Source: Lysobacter concretionis Ko07 = DSM 16239
GTDB lineage: Bacteria > Pseudomonadota > Gammaproteobacteria > Xanthomonadales > Xanthomonadaceae
Assembly: GCF_000768345.1 (NCBI RefSeq)
Contig: NZ_AVPS01000005.1
Coordinates: 124,001-188,000 of the forward strand
Reading direction: 5' to 3'
DNA: 64,000 nucleotides
Below, piece after piece: positions 17,283-26,271 of this stretch. Positions within the stretch are counted from its first letter, which is position 1; every line of letters begins with the position of its first letter. The notes below the pieces were generated by a model. It searched no databases. It worked only from the letters and a program-made list of their open reading frames with translations, and was not told the DNA's origin. Made by a program: the position numbers and the translations under genes.

Positions 17283-20200
17283 ATGAAACGCATGCTGATC
17301 AACGCAACGCAGGCCGAGGAGCTGCGCGTCGCGATTGTCGATGGCCAGACCCTGTACGACATCGACATCGAGCAACCGTCGAAAGAGCAGAAAAAGTCCA
17401 ACATCTACAAGGGCAAGATCACCCGTCTGGAGCCCTCGCTGGAAGCGGCTTTCGTCGAGTACGGCGGTGAGCGCCACGGCTTCCTGCCACTGAAGGAAAT
17501 CTCCCGCGACTACTTTGCCGCCGGCGTCGACCACAACAAGGCCGGCCTGAAGGAGCTGCTGCGCGAAGGCCAGGAAGTGGTCGTGCAGGTGGACAAGGAG
17601 GAGCGCGGCAACAAGGGCGCGGCCCTGACCACGTTCATCTCGCTGGCCGGCCGCTACATGGTGCTGATGCCGAACTCGCCGACCGCCGGTGGCGTGTCGC
17701 GCCGGATCGAGGGCGAAGACCGCGCCGAGCTGAAGCGCGCCATGGATGCGCTGAACATTCCCGACGACATGGGCGTTATCATCCGCACCGCGGGCGTCGG
17801 CCGTGATGCCGAGGAACTGCAGTGGGACCTGGACTACCTGCTGCAGGTCTGGAAGTCGGTCGCGGAAGCCGCGTTGACCAAGCCTGCGCCGTTCCTGATC
17901 TACCAGGAGTCGCGGCTGATCATCCGCGCCCTGCGCGACTACATGCGCCCGGACATCGGCGAGGTGCTGGTCGACACCGAGGAGATGTACGCCGAGGCGC
18001 GCGAGTTCGTCGAGCAGGTGATGCCGCACAACCTGCGCAAGCTCAAGCATTACACCGACGATGTGCCGCTGTTCAACCGCTTCCAGATCGAGTCGCAGAT
18101 CGAGAACGCCTACGAGCGTGAAGTGCGCCTGCCGTCGGGCGGCGCGCTGGTGATCGACCAGACCGAAGCCCTGACCGCGGTCGACGTCAACTCCGCGCGG
18201 GCGACCAAGGGCGGCGACATCGAGGAAACCGCGTTCAACACCAATCTGGAGGCGGCCGAAGAGGTTGCCCGCCAGATGCGCCTGCGCGACCTGGCCGGCC
18301 TGGTGGTGATCGACTTCATCGACATGTCCTCCAACCGGCATCAGCGCGAGGTCGAAAACCGGCTGCAGAATTCGCTCAAGCAGGACCGCGCCCGCGTCCA
18401 GGTTGGTCGCATCTCGCGTTTCGGCCTGCTCGAAATGAGCCGCCAGCGCCTGCGTCCCAGCCTCGGCGAATCCAGCCAGCTGATCTGCCCGCGTTGCGAA
18501 GGCCATGGCCGGATGCGCAGCGTGGAGTCGCTGTCGCTGTCGATCCTGCGTGTCAGCGAAGAGCACGCCATGAAGGAGAACACCGGACAGGTGCTGGTAC
18601 AGGCGCCGACGGAGATCGCCAACTACCTGCTCAATGAAAAGCGTCGCGCCATCAATGAGATCGAGACCCGCCACGGCGCGCCGATCGTGATCGTCGCCGA
18701 CGAGCAGTTGCTGACCCCGCACTACGAAGTCACCCGCCTGCGCGACAACGAGTTGGGTGAGGAAAGCAGCCGGCCGAGTTACCACCGCGGCACTCCGCGC
18801 AAGCTGCCGACGCACGCGTTGACCAAGGCCAACCTGAATATTCCAGTCGCACCGGCCGTGACCAACGTCAAGCCCACCCAGCCTGCCCCGCTGCGTGAGC
18901 CGCGCCCCATCGAGGCAGCACCCGCACCGGTTGCAGCGGCCGCTGTGGTCGCCCCCACCCACTCGATCGGCATGGTCGAGCGGATCATGCGTTTCTTCCG
19001 CGGCAGCGAGGCCGGTACAACGGAATCGGCCGCGACCGCACGCCAGAACGAGAACCGCAACCGTGGCGAACGCAGCGACCGGGGCGGTGAGCGTAACGAC
19101 CGCAACGGCCAGCGTCGTGGCGGCAAGCAGGGCCGTGACGGCAACCGCCGCGACGAGGCGCGCCGTGGCAACGGCCAGGCCCAGGACGAGCGCGCGCCGA
19201 GTACGCAGGCGTCCAACGGCCGTGGCCCCAAGCCGCCCCGGCAGAAGCAGCCCCGGCCGCAGCGCGAGGAGCGCATCGCGTCCGCGGATCAGGCCACCGA
19301 TACGTCATCGCAACAGAGGCAGCCAAGGCCACCTCGCAGCGAGCGGCCTGTCGCGAAGGAAGCCGCCGCTCCGGCCACCGAGACCAGCAACAACCTGCCA
19401 ATCGCCGCTGTAGCAGCGGCCGCGGTTGCGGCCCCTGATCGCGACAACGCGGACTCGACCGACAAGGCCACCGTGACGGCAATCCCCGCCGCCGCGGCAC
19501 CGGTTGTCCATCCCGGTGGCTACATTGCGGGAACCGAGCACGAACGCGGCGCGGCTGACGAGGAAGCTGCAGGCGAAGCCACCGGCCGTCGCCGTCGTGG
19601 TCGTCGCGGCGGCCGTCGTCGCCGCCGTGGCGGTGCCGAAGGTGTGGCCAACGAGGAACAGACGCTGGACAACGCGCTGCTCGACGATGAGCACACCGGA
19701 GACGCCGAATCCGCAGTGGCCGCCAATCGCTCGCAGCCCGAATTCGACTTCGATGACGAGATCGACAGCGGGTCCAGCAGCCAGGTCGCCAAGCCGCAAA
19801 ACACGGAGTCCCCGGCCAGGGTCGATCCGACGCCAGGGACCGGTGTTTCGGCTCCAACCGGCGAAACAGTCGAGTCGACCGAGGCCGACGCGACCACCGA
19901 TGGGGCCGACGCCGAGGCGCCGAAGGCTGCCGCCCGGGCACCGCGCGAACCCCGCGCGCCGCGCCAGCCGCGTACGCCGCGAGCCAAACGGAGCGCGGTA
20001 GCCGCCGGTGAGTCGGACAACGCGTCCGGCCCGATCGATGCTCCCTCCGGGTCAGGGGCTGAGCAGGGGCCGGTAGCGCAAGCGCCACTGATGGAAACTC
20101 CGGCAGCGGAAGCTGCGACAGCCGAAACTGCGGCGACGGATGTTGCCACCGGCACGCCGGCCGAAGGTCGCCCTGTTGCTGTGGCCGATACGCCGGCCGA

Positions 20201-20717
20201 GCGCACGGCCGTCGACGCTGTCGTGGTGGAACCGACCCCGGTACCGGCCCCGGCCGTGATCGAAGAAGCCGTGATTGCCTCGACGGAATCCACTGTCATC
20301 GAACCAGAGGTCATCCCGACGACTGCTGTCGAGGCTGTCGTTGTCGAGGCTGTCGTCGTCGAGCCTGCCGCGGTCGTGGAGGTTGTGTCGGTGGAGGTCG
20401 TGTCGGTGGAAACGATGGAGGCGCCAGCCGCATCGACCCCGCCGGTGGCCACCGGCGAGAGCAGGCCCGCCCTCGAATCGGGCCCGTCGGATGACGTCGC
20501 TCAAGGCGAACCGGCACCGACAGTCGACGTCGCCACGGCCAATGCCTCTTCGCACGAGCCGCGCACCGCCAGCCTGTTCGACAGCGTCCCCTCGCCCACC
20601 CCGTTCGCCAAGCCGGCAGACACCGCCGTCGACGCGGCGGACAAGGCCGAGCCCGGAAAGGTGGCGGAAGAGGACACCGACGAGAACCAGACTTCGGACG
20701 ACAAACACAACGTCTGA
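17283..20717 (+). CDS. rne: Ribonuclease E
   Basis: 1144-residue endoribonuclease that starts most mRNA decay, processes rRNA and tRNA, and scaffolds the degradosome. The start [20 protein letters not shown] is canonical. The catalytic half (1-510) has an S1 domain (about 38-120), catalytic D301 (AVDVNSA) and D344 (VVIDFIDM), and the Zn-link C402-PR-C405. Beyond about 560 the chain is disordered: an amphipathic-looking [14 protein letters not shown] near 563, Arg/Gly-rich blocks ([16 protein letters not shown] at about 769-785) and Ala/Val/Glu/Pro-rich low complexity. Nucleotides 20328-20417 form a degenerate 15-bp tandem repeat (VEAVV-type units). The tail would host RNA and degradosome contacts. 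The frame is open to 17151, but the family start and ribosome site favour 17283. Confidence 0.96.
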   Translation: MKRMLINATQAEELRVAIVDGQTLYDIDIEQPSKEQKKSNIYKGKITRLEPSLEAAFVEYGGERHGFLPLKEISRDYFAAGVDHNKAGLKELLREGQEVVVQVDKEERGNKGAALTTFISLAGRYMVLMPNSPTAGGVSRRIEGEDRAELKRAMDALNIPDDMGVIIRTAGVGRDAEELQWDLDYLLQVWKSVAEAALTKPAPFLIYQESRLIIRALRDYMRPDIGEVLVDTEEMYAEAREFVEQVMPHNLRKLKHYTDDVPLFNRFQIESQIENAYEREVRLPSGGALVIDQTEALTAVDVNSARATKGGDIEETAFNTNLEAAEEVARQMRLRDLAGLVVIDFIDMSSNRHQREVENRLQNSLKQDRARVQVGRISRFGLLEMSRQRLRPSLGESSQLICPRCEGHGRMRSVESLSLSILRVSEEHAMKENTGQVLVQAPTEIANYLLNEKRRAINEIETRHGAPIVIVADEQLLTPHYEVTRLRDNELGEESSRPSYHRGTPRKLPTHALTKANLNIPVAPAVTNVKPTQPAPLREPRPIEAAPAPVAAAAVVAPTHSIGMVERIMRFFRGSEAGTTESAATARQNENRNRGERSDRGGERNDRNGQRRGGKQGRDGNRRDEARRGNGQAQDERAPSTQASNGRGPKPPRQKQPRPQREERIASADQATDTSSQQRQPRPPRSERPVAKEAAAPATETSNNLPIAAVAAAAVAAPDRDNADSTDKATVTAIPAAAAPVVHPGGYIAGTEHERGAADEEAAGEATGRRRRGRRGGRRRRRGGAEGVANEEQTLDNALLDDEHTGDAESAVAANRSQPEFDFDDEIDSGSSSQVAKPQNTESPARVDPTPGTGVSAPTGETVESTEADATTDGADAEAPKAAARAPREPRAPRQPRTPRAKRSAVAAGESDNASGPIDAPSGSGAEQGPVAQAPLMETPAAEAATAETAATDVATGTPAEGRPVAVADTPAERTAVDAVVVEPTPVPAPAVIEEAVIASTESTVIEPEVIPTTAVEAVVVEAVVVEPAAVVEVVSVEVVSVETMEAPAASTPPVATGESRPALESGPSDDVAQGEPAPTVDVATANASSHEPRTASLFDSVPSPTPFAKPADTAVDAADKAEPGKVAEEDTDENQTSDDKHNV

Positions 20718-20756
20718 CACGTGCGTCGCGACACGCGGCCATCACCAGCCGCAATG

Positions 20757-20789
20757 AAAACGGGCCGCAATTCGCGGCCCGTTTTTTTT
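20757..20789 (+). terminator. Rho-independent terminator of rne
   Basis: AAAACGGGCCGC (20757-20768), a 5-base loop and the complementary arm from 20774 are followed by eight T residues (20782-20789), 39 bp after the rne stop. The A run on the left arm may let it also end the convergent response-regulator transcript. Confidence 0.9.
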
Positions 20790-20812
20790 GTTGCACCGCC
20801 CGGCAAGTGGCG

Positions 20813-21460
20813 TTACAGCACCCGCGCCGGCTCCAGCAGCCCGTACTGGCCCAACAACCGCGCCAGCGCGATGTTGTCGTTGATCGCCAGTTTTTCGAAC
20901 ATCCGGGTCTTGTGCGTGTTGATCGTCTTCGCGCTCAGGCTGAGACGGCGCGCGATTTCTTCCTGTCGCAGCCCCTGCACCAGCAACAACGCGACCTCCA
21001 GTTCGCGCGGAGACAACTCGTCGAACGGCGAATGGTTTCCGTCCACCGCCGACAACGCCAAATGCTGGGCGATGTTGCTGGCCAGATAACGCCGGCCACG
21101 CGCCACAGCGCGTACCGCGCGCACCAACTCGGTGGCATCACCGCCCTTGCCGACATAACCGAACGCGCCTGCCTCGAGCAACCGCCTCGGCATCGGCCCG
21201 TCCTCGAGCACCGAGACGATGATGACCCGGCACCGGTAGCCACCCCTGACCACGCGTTCGGTCACCTCCAGGCCGCTGAGGCCCGGCAGGTGCAGGTCGC
21301 ACAACACCACATCGGGCTTCAACTGGCGGATCAACGGCAACGCCAATTCGCCGCTTTCCACCTCACCGACCACATCGATATCGGTCTCCGCCGACAGGAT
21401 CATGCGCATGCCGGCGCGTACCAGCGCATGGTCGTCCACGATAAATACACGGATGGTCAT
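20813..21460 (-). CDS. NarL/FixJ-type response regulator (GacA/UvrY-like)
   Basis: 215-residue two-component transcription factor. The receiver domain (1-120) has D9-D10, the phospho-acceptor D55 (VVLCDLHLPG) and a conserved lysine in GYVGKGG. The LuxR-type helix-turn-helix lies at about 145-210 (LSPRELEVALLLVQGLRQEEIARRL then KTINTHKTRMFEKL). Sequence and length resemble GacA/UvrY, which controls secondary metabolism and virulence through small RNAs, but no sensor kinase or uvrC neighbour is present to confirm this. It is convergent with rne and has the 639-bp repeat-rich gap upstream. Confidence 0.85.
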   Translation of the reverse strand: MTIRVFIVDDHALVRAGMRMILSAETDIDVVGEVESGELALPLIRQLKPDVVLCDLHLPGLSGLEVTERVVRGGYRCRVIIVSVLEDGPMPRRLLEAGAFGYVGKGGDATELVRAVRAVARGRRYLASNIAQHLALSAVDGNHSPFDELSPRELEVALLLVQGLRQEEIARRLSLSAKTINTHKTRMFEKLAINDNIALARLLGQYGLLEPARVL

Positions 21461-21668
21461 CCTTTCCCCTCCCTATGGAAAATCCCCCCGGCGACGAGGC
21501 TACCGGGCGGGTTCCGGCGCCGCAACCGCAAGCGGAGTCCCGGCTTGCGATATGGCGTCCGGTGGCGACTGCCGGCAACGTCTGGCGCATCCACGCGCAT
21601 TGTGGTCCGGCCGAACCACAAAAAAACGGTTCATCTCCCGGGCAAGTCGGGAAGACGGGCCGGGGCGC

Positions 21669-21756
21669 GACCTGCAGGCCTTCGCGGCGAATGTCCCCCG
21701 GTCCCCGCCTGCGGTGGGTGCCTCCTCCTTTACTTCGCCCCGAAGGCCTGCAGGTC
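21669..21756 (-). repeat. Repeat element copy A (inverted-repeat ended)
   Basis: An 88-bp element bounded by a near-perfect 23-bp inverted repeat (GACCTGCAGGCCTTCG at 21669-21684 facing its complement at 21741-21756, extending inward with one mismatch). On the minus strand its core reads GAAGTAAAGGAGGAGGCACC, an unlike middle, then CCGGGGGACATTCGC. Both ends of this core recur in copy B in the opposite orientation. No reading frame is contained in it. Confidence 0.75.
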
Positions 21757-21846
21757 ACGCCGGTGCTGTCGGATCACAGAGGTACGCGGACAGCCCGACA
21801 ACCGGGCCTGCGCTTCTGGAACCCCCGCCACGCTGGAACGACGGGT

Positions 21847-21928
21847 GCGAATGCCCTTGGGTGTGAAATAAAGGAGGAGGCACCGGCTTCATCGGTGCCG
21901 GGGGACATTCGCACACAAGGGCATTCGC
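21847..21928 (+). repeat. Repeat element copy B (inverted-repeat ended)
   Basis: An 82-bp element bounded by a 20-bp inverted repeat with 18 matching positions (GCGAATGCCCTTGGGTGTGA at 21847-21866 against 21909-21928). The core GAAATAAAGGAGGAGGCACC (21865-21884), a small hairpin GGCACCG/CGGTGCC, then CCGGGGGACATTCGC (21898-21912) matches copy A at both core ends, while the outer stems differ in sequence. I do not recognise the family. Confidence 0.75.
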
Positions 21929-21930
21929 TC

Positions 21931-21959
21931 CCGGCACCCCGGGCACCCCGGGCACCCCG
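21931..21959. repeat. Short tandem GGCACCCC repeat
   Basis: Three near-perfect copies of a GGCACCCCG(GG) unit directly follow repeat element B. Confidence 0.6.
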
Positions 21960-22099
21960 CAGATGTCGCGCTTTCCCCTTGGATGGGAGAAGAACCAAAA
22001 ACGCCGGACACCCGTGCATGGGATGTCTCGGTGAATGGGTGGGATCGTTGATGGGCTTGCCCAGGAAACTCAGGCAAGCCATTGATCCATAAGGACAAT

Positions 22100-22189
22100 T
22101 GGCGGAGAGAGTGGGATTCGAACCCACGGAAGGTTTGACCCTTCGCCGGTTTTCAAGACCGGTGCCTTAAACCGCTCGGCCATCTCTCC
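22100..22189 (-). tRNA. tRNA-Ser (anticodon TGA)
   Basis: A 90-nt serine tRNA including an encoded CCA. The acceptor stem GGAGAGA/TCTCTCC closes, the anticodon loop reads CTTGAAA giving anticodon TGA (codon UCA and wobble partners), the long variable arm typical of serine tRNAs is present (GGGTCAAACCTTCC region), and the T-arm contains GGTTCGAATCC. Confidence 0.97.
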
Positions 22190-22282
22190 GTGAACCTGCA
22201 GCACGAGAGCGCTGCGTGAACCTGCCGCGCGACTGGCAACCCGCGCGGGGTCGCCATTCTCGCACGAGCGGACGCTGGTTCG

Positions 22283-23257
22283 TCAGCGCTTGAAGGCTTT
22301 CAGTTCGGCTTCGCTGCAGGGCTTGCCGTTGATGTCGCCACAGCCCAGGCGGGCACTCTCGACCAGCGCAGGCACCTTTTCCGCGAGGAAGTCGATGAAC
22401 ACCCGCACGGCCGGCAGCATGCCCCGGCGGGAAGCGAACACGGCGTGGAATATGCCTTGCGGCAGACGCCATTGAGGCAGCACGACCTGCAGTTCGCCTC
22501 GACGCACGGCGTCGGCGCAGACGGTCTCGGGCAGCAGGGTGATGCCGACGCCCTGGGTCGCCAGCGACAGCAGCATCGGCAGGTCGAACCCCATCACCCG
22601 CGGCTTGATGTCGATGCGCTGCACATCGCCCTTGGGGCCGTGCAACTCCCAGCGCTGGCGGGAGTCGTCCTCGCTCATGCTCATGGTGACGTGTTCGGAC
22701 AACTGCTCCGGCGTCTGCGGCCTACCCATCTTGCGCAGGTAGCCGGGGCTGGCGACCAGCAACTCCTGGATCTGGCCGAAGCTGCGCATCACCAGGCTGC
22801 CGTCGTCATCGAGCTTGGTGCGCACGCGCAGGGCGACGTCGATACCTTCGTTGATGACATCGACGCGACGGTTGCTGACATGCAGTTGCACGCGCACCTG
22901 CGGGTAGCGCGCGAGGAACTCGGGCAGCAGTACCGGCATCTGTTGCTGGGCGGTTCCCACCGGCACGCTGACGCGCACCACGCCGCGAGGTTCGGCGCTG
23001 AGACGATCGACCACCTCACGCGCCGCCTGGGCCTCGGCCAGCATCGACTGGGCGTGGCGATACACGGCATTGCCCACGTCGGTGACAGCGAAACGGCGGG
23101 TCGAGCGTTGCAGCAGGCGGACACCCAGATCGCTTTCCAGCTGGCTGATACGGCGACTCAGGCGGGATTTCGGGATCCCGACCGCCCGTTCGGCGGCCGC
23201 GAACCCGGAGTGCTCGACCACCAGGGCGAAATAGTGGAGATCGTTCAGATCATGCAT
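22283..23257 (-). CDS. LysR-family transcriptional regulator
   Basis: 324 residues. The N-terminal winged helix-turn-helix (about 5-62: LHYFALVVEHSGFAAAERAVGIPKSRLSRRI) is followed by a LysR substrate-binding domain (about 90-290). The protein starts at MHDLNDLHYF (ATG at 23257); an apparent extension to 23998 runs antisense through the neighbouring gene and is not credible. It is divergent from the azoreductase gene across a 117-bp AT-rich spacer, the usual arrangement for a LysR regulator and its target, so it probably controls that gene. The inducer is unknown; by analogy it may be a quinone or other electrophile. Confidence 0.88.
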   Translation of the reverse strand: MHDLNDLHYFALVVEHSGFAAAERAVGIPKSRLSRRISQLESDLGVRLLQRSTRRFAVTDVGNAVYRHAQSMLAEAQAAREVVDRLSAEPRGVVRVSVPVGTAQQQMPVLLPEFLARYPQVRVQLHVSNRRVDVINEGIDVALRVRTKLDDDGSLVMRSFGQIQELLVASPGYLRKMGRPQTPEQLSEHVTMSMSEDDSRQRWELHGPKGDVQRIDIKPRVMGFDLPMLLSLATQGVGITLLPETVCADAVRRGELQVVLPQWRLPQGIFHAVFASRRGMLPAVRVFIDFLAEKVPALVESARLGCGDINGKPCSEAELKAFKR

Positions 23258-23374
23258 GCGAGACAATTCCAGCAACAGAACGTTGAGTGATATTTGATCA
23301 TCTTTATCCCATCGAGACAACACCTCATTATTTCGGCCATCGGCGCTATTGCCGCCCACCCACATGAGAAGCCC

Positions 23375-23959
23375 ATGAAACTGCTCCACATCGACTCCAG
23401 CATCCTTGGCCAGAATTCGGCCAGCCGCGAACTCAGTGCCGCCATCGTCGCGCGTCGACAGGCCGAAGTGCCGGGGCTGCAGGTCACCTACCGCGATCTC
23501 GCCGGTGCATTCCTGCCGCACCTGAGCGGGGCGTCGCTGGCGGGAAGCGATGCGCGTGAAGTGGCCGAAGCCGATGCCTTGATGGAGGAATTCCTGGCCG
23601 CCGACGTGGTGGTGATCGGGGTGCCGATGTACAACTTCAACATCCCCACCCAGCTCAAGGGCTGGATCGACCGCATTTCCGTCGCCGGCAAGACCTTCCG
23701 CTACACCGAGAACGGCCCCGAAGGCCTGGCAGGCGGCAAGCAGGTGATCGTCGCGGGGGCGTACGGCGGCTTCCACTCGGGCGATGTTCCGACCAACTTC
23801 ATCGAGCCCTACCTGCGCTTCGTGTTCGGCTTCTGGGGCATCCAGGACGTCGAGTTCATCACGGCCGAAGGCTTGGCCGTATCGCCTCAGCAGCGCGCCC
23901 GCTCGATGCAGGCCGCACACGAACGCATCGCCGGGGCGCGGGAAAAAGCGGCAGCCTGA
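23375..23959 (+). CDS. azoR: FMN-dependent NADH:quinone/azo reductase
   Basis: 194-residue flavodoxin-like enzyme that reduces quinones and azo bonds in two-electron steps using NADH, protecting against thiol-reactive quinones. Recognisable segments: MKLLHIDSSILGQNSASREL (FMN phosphate loop), MYNFNIPTQLKGWIDRI at about 85-101 and AYGGFHSGDVPTNFIEPYLR at about 129-148, all in AzoR order; E. coli AzoR is 201 residues. The ATG at 23375 has GAGAAG just upstream; the frame is open to 23294 but lacks family similarity there. The divergent LysR gene is the likely regulator. Confidence 0.9.
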   Translation: MKLLHIDSSILGQNSASRELSAAIVARRQAEVPGLQVTYRDLAGAFLPHLSGASLAGSDAREVAEADALMEEFLAADVVVIGVPMYNFNIPTQLKGWIDRISVAGKTFRYTENGPEGLAGGKQVIVAGAYGGFHSGDVPTNFIEPYLRFVFGFWGIQDVEFITAEGLAVSPQQRARSMQAAHERIAGAREKAAA

Positions 23960-24013
23960 GCAACGCCGGCCATTAACCGCCTGCTCGCCCGGCAGCAATG
24001 AAACAGGCCGGCA

Positions 24014-24047
24014 ATGAAGCAGGCCCGCAATCGCGGGCCTGTTTCAT
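24014..24047. terminator. Bidirectional terminator between azoR and serS
   Basis: A 15-bp stem with one G-U pair (24014-24028 with 24033-24047, loop AATC) lies between the convergent genes. A 16-bp near-duplicate, GCAATGAAACAGGCCG then GCAATGAAGCAGGCCC, sits at its left arm. Confidence 0.8.
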
Positions 24048-24065
24048 ATCCACTCTGCAATGCCG

Positions 24066-25376
<1,311 letters not shown>

Positions 25377-25469
25377 TTATCGCGTGGATCGACTCACGAT
25401 GGGCGCGCAATTGGCGAAGTGTTAACCACGTCCATGCACAATGCGGACTTCTCCGCAGCCGGATATGAC

Positions 25470-26120
25470 ATGCCCGCACCCTCGCCTGCTCCCCCTCCGC
25501 GCCGGTCCGCCATGTCCGACTGGCTGCCTTCGCGCGCGTGGCTCTGGATGCTGCTGGCGTTCGCCATCGGCGTGGCGCTGTTTGTACTGGTCTGGTCCCG
25601 CAGCCGCCAGCAGCACGACTTCTATCGCGTCGGCGAAGCACCGCCCACCTCCGCGGCAGCCGAGTACACCCCTTTGCCGGTTCCCTCGGGTGACCGCAGC
25701 GGCGGGACCCCGGGGCTGGATTCGCCATCGACGCCCGGGAACGAAAGTGGACGGGTCGAAGTCGAGCCACCGCGCGTGATTGAAACGGCGCCGCCGCCCG
25801 TGCCGGTTGCCGCGCCCGCCGCGCCTGCCCCGATGGTCGCGACCACCCAGCCGGTGCCGTTGGCCGGCAGGACGCCGGCCCCGAGCTATCCGGCGCGCGC
25901 ATTGCGACGCGGCGAAAGCGGCACCGTGCTGGTCCAGGCCCACATCGGCCCCGACGGCGTGCCGACCTCGGTCACGGTGGCCAAGGGCAGCGGCTCGCGC
26001 CTGCTGGACCGCGCCGCCGTGGACGCGGTGCGCCGCTGGCGGTTCCAGCCGGCCTTGCAGGACGGCCGCCCGACCGTCGGCACGGTGAACGTGCCGATCG
26101 AGTTCACGCCGCAGCGTTAG
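25470..26120 (+). CDS. TonB-family protein
   Basis: 216 residues from the ATG at 25470, which has GGA seven bases upstream; in-frame ATG codons at 25419, 25434 and 25512 are possible. One membrane helix (WLWMLLAFAIGVALFVLVW) is followed by a Pro-rich periplasmic spacer of about 100 residues (PPPVPVAAPAAPAPM) and a C-terminal TonB-like domain (PSYPARALRRGESGTVLVQA then DAVRRWRFQPALQDG). This is the TonB energy-transducer layout, spanning from inner membrane to outer-membrane receptors. No exbB or exbD is adjacent. A TonB-dependent receptor gene is convergent, but a specific partnership cannot be claimed. Confidence 0.82.
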   Translation: MPAPSPAPPPRRSAMSDWLPSRAWLWMLLAFAIGVALFVLVWSRSRQQHDFYRVGEAPPTSAAAEYTPLPVPSGDRSGGTPGLDSPSTPGNESGRVEVEPPRVIETAPPPVPVAAPAAPAPMVATTQPVPLAGRTPAPSYPARALRRGESGTVLVQAHIGPDGVPTSVTVAKGSGSRLLDRAAVDAVRRWRFQPALQDGRPTVGTVNVPIEFTPQR

Positions 26121-26145
26121 ACAGGGCCTGGGTGACGGCACTGGG

Positions 26146-26163
26146 TTCCCGCTTTCGCGGGAA
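26146..26163. repeat. Short dispersed-repeat hairpin, likely terminator
   Basis: TTCCCGC, a TTTC loop, then GCGGGAA, embedded in the GGTTCCCGC..GCGGGAATGACG context that I recall as a common intergenic repeat in xanthomonads and other proteobacteria. It lies between convergent genes and probably ends both transcripts. The rest of the 151-bp gap shows a second weak GC-rich palindrome. Confidence 0.6.
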
Positions 26164-26271
26164 TGACGGGCCGATGCCCGAAACAAGCGTGGCGACGACG
26201 GGCCGAAGCCCGCCGCCGCCACCTGACCGGGGGTCAGCCGGACCTGATGGAGTCAGGTCAAAGGTTGCAAC

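Larger units (their letters stand above)
21461..22099. other. 639-bp gene-free stretch rich in repeats
   Basis: No convincing gene: frames open here on both strands lack a ribosome site, recognisable domains or start context. The segment holds two related hairpin elements in opposite orientation (separate entries), a short GGCACCCC tandem repeat at 21931-21959, and upstream DNA of the response regulator, which must carry its promoter. The tRNA-Ser gene closes it. Confidence 0.7.

Noticed and set aside
17154-18962. 602-residue antisense frame opposite rne
   Set aside because: Opposite the conserved catalytic half of RNase E; no start context or motif.
20328-20417. CRISPR-like repeats in rne
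   Set aside because: The repeats are contiguous 15-bp in-frame units without spacers.
21475-22092. 205-residue plus-strand frame in the repeat-rich gap
   Set aside because: It crosses both hairpin elements, has no ribosome site and has no recognisable domain; the inverted repeats explain the DNA better.
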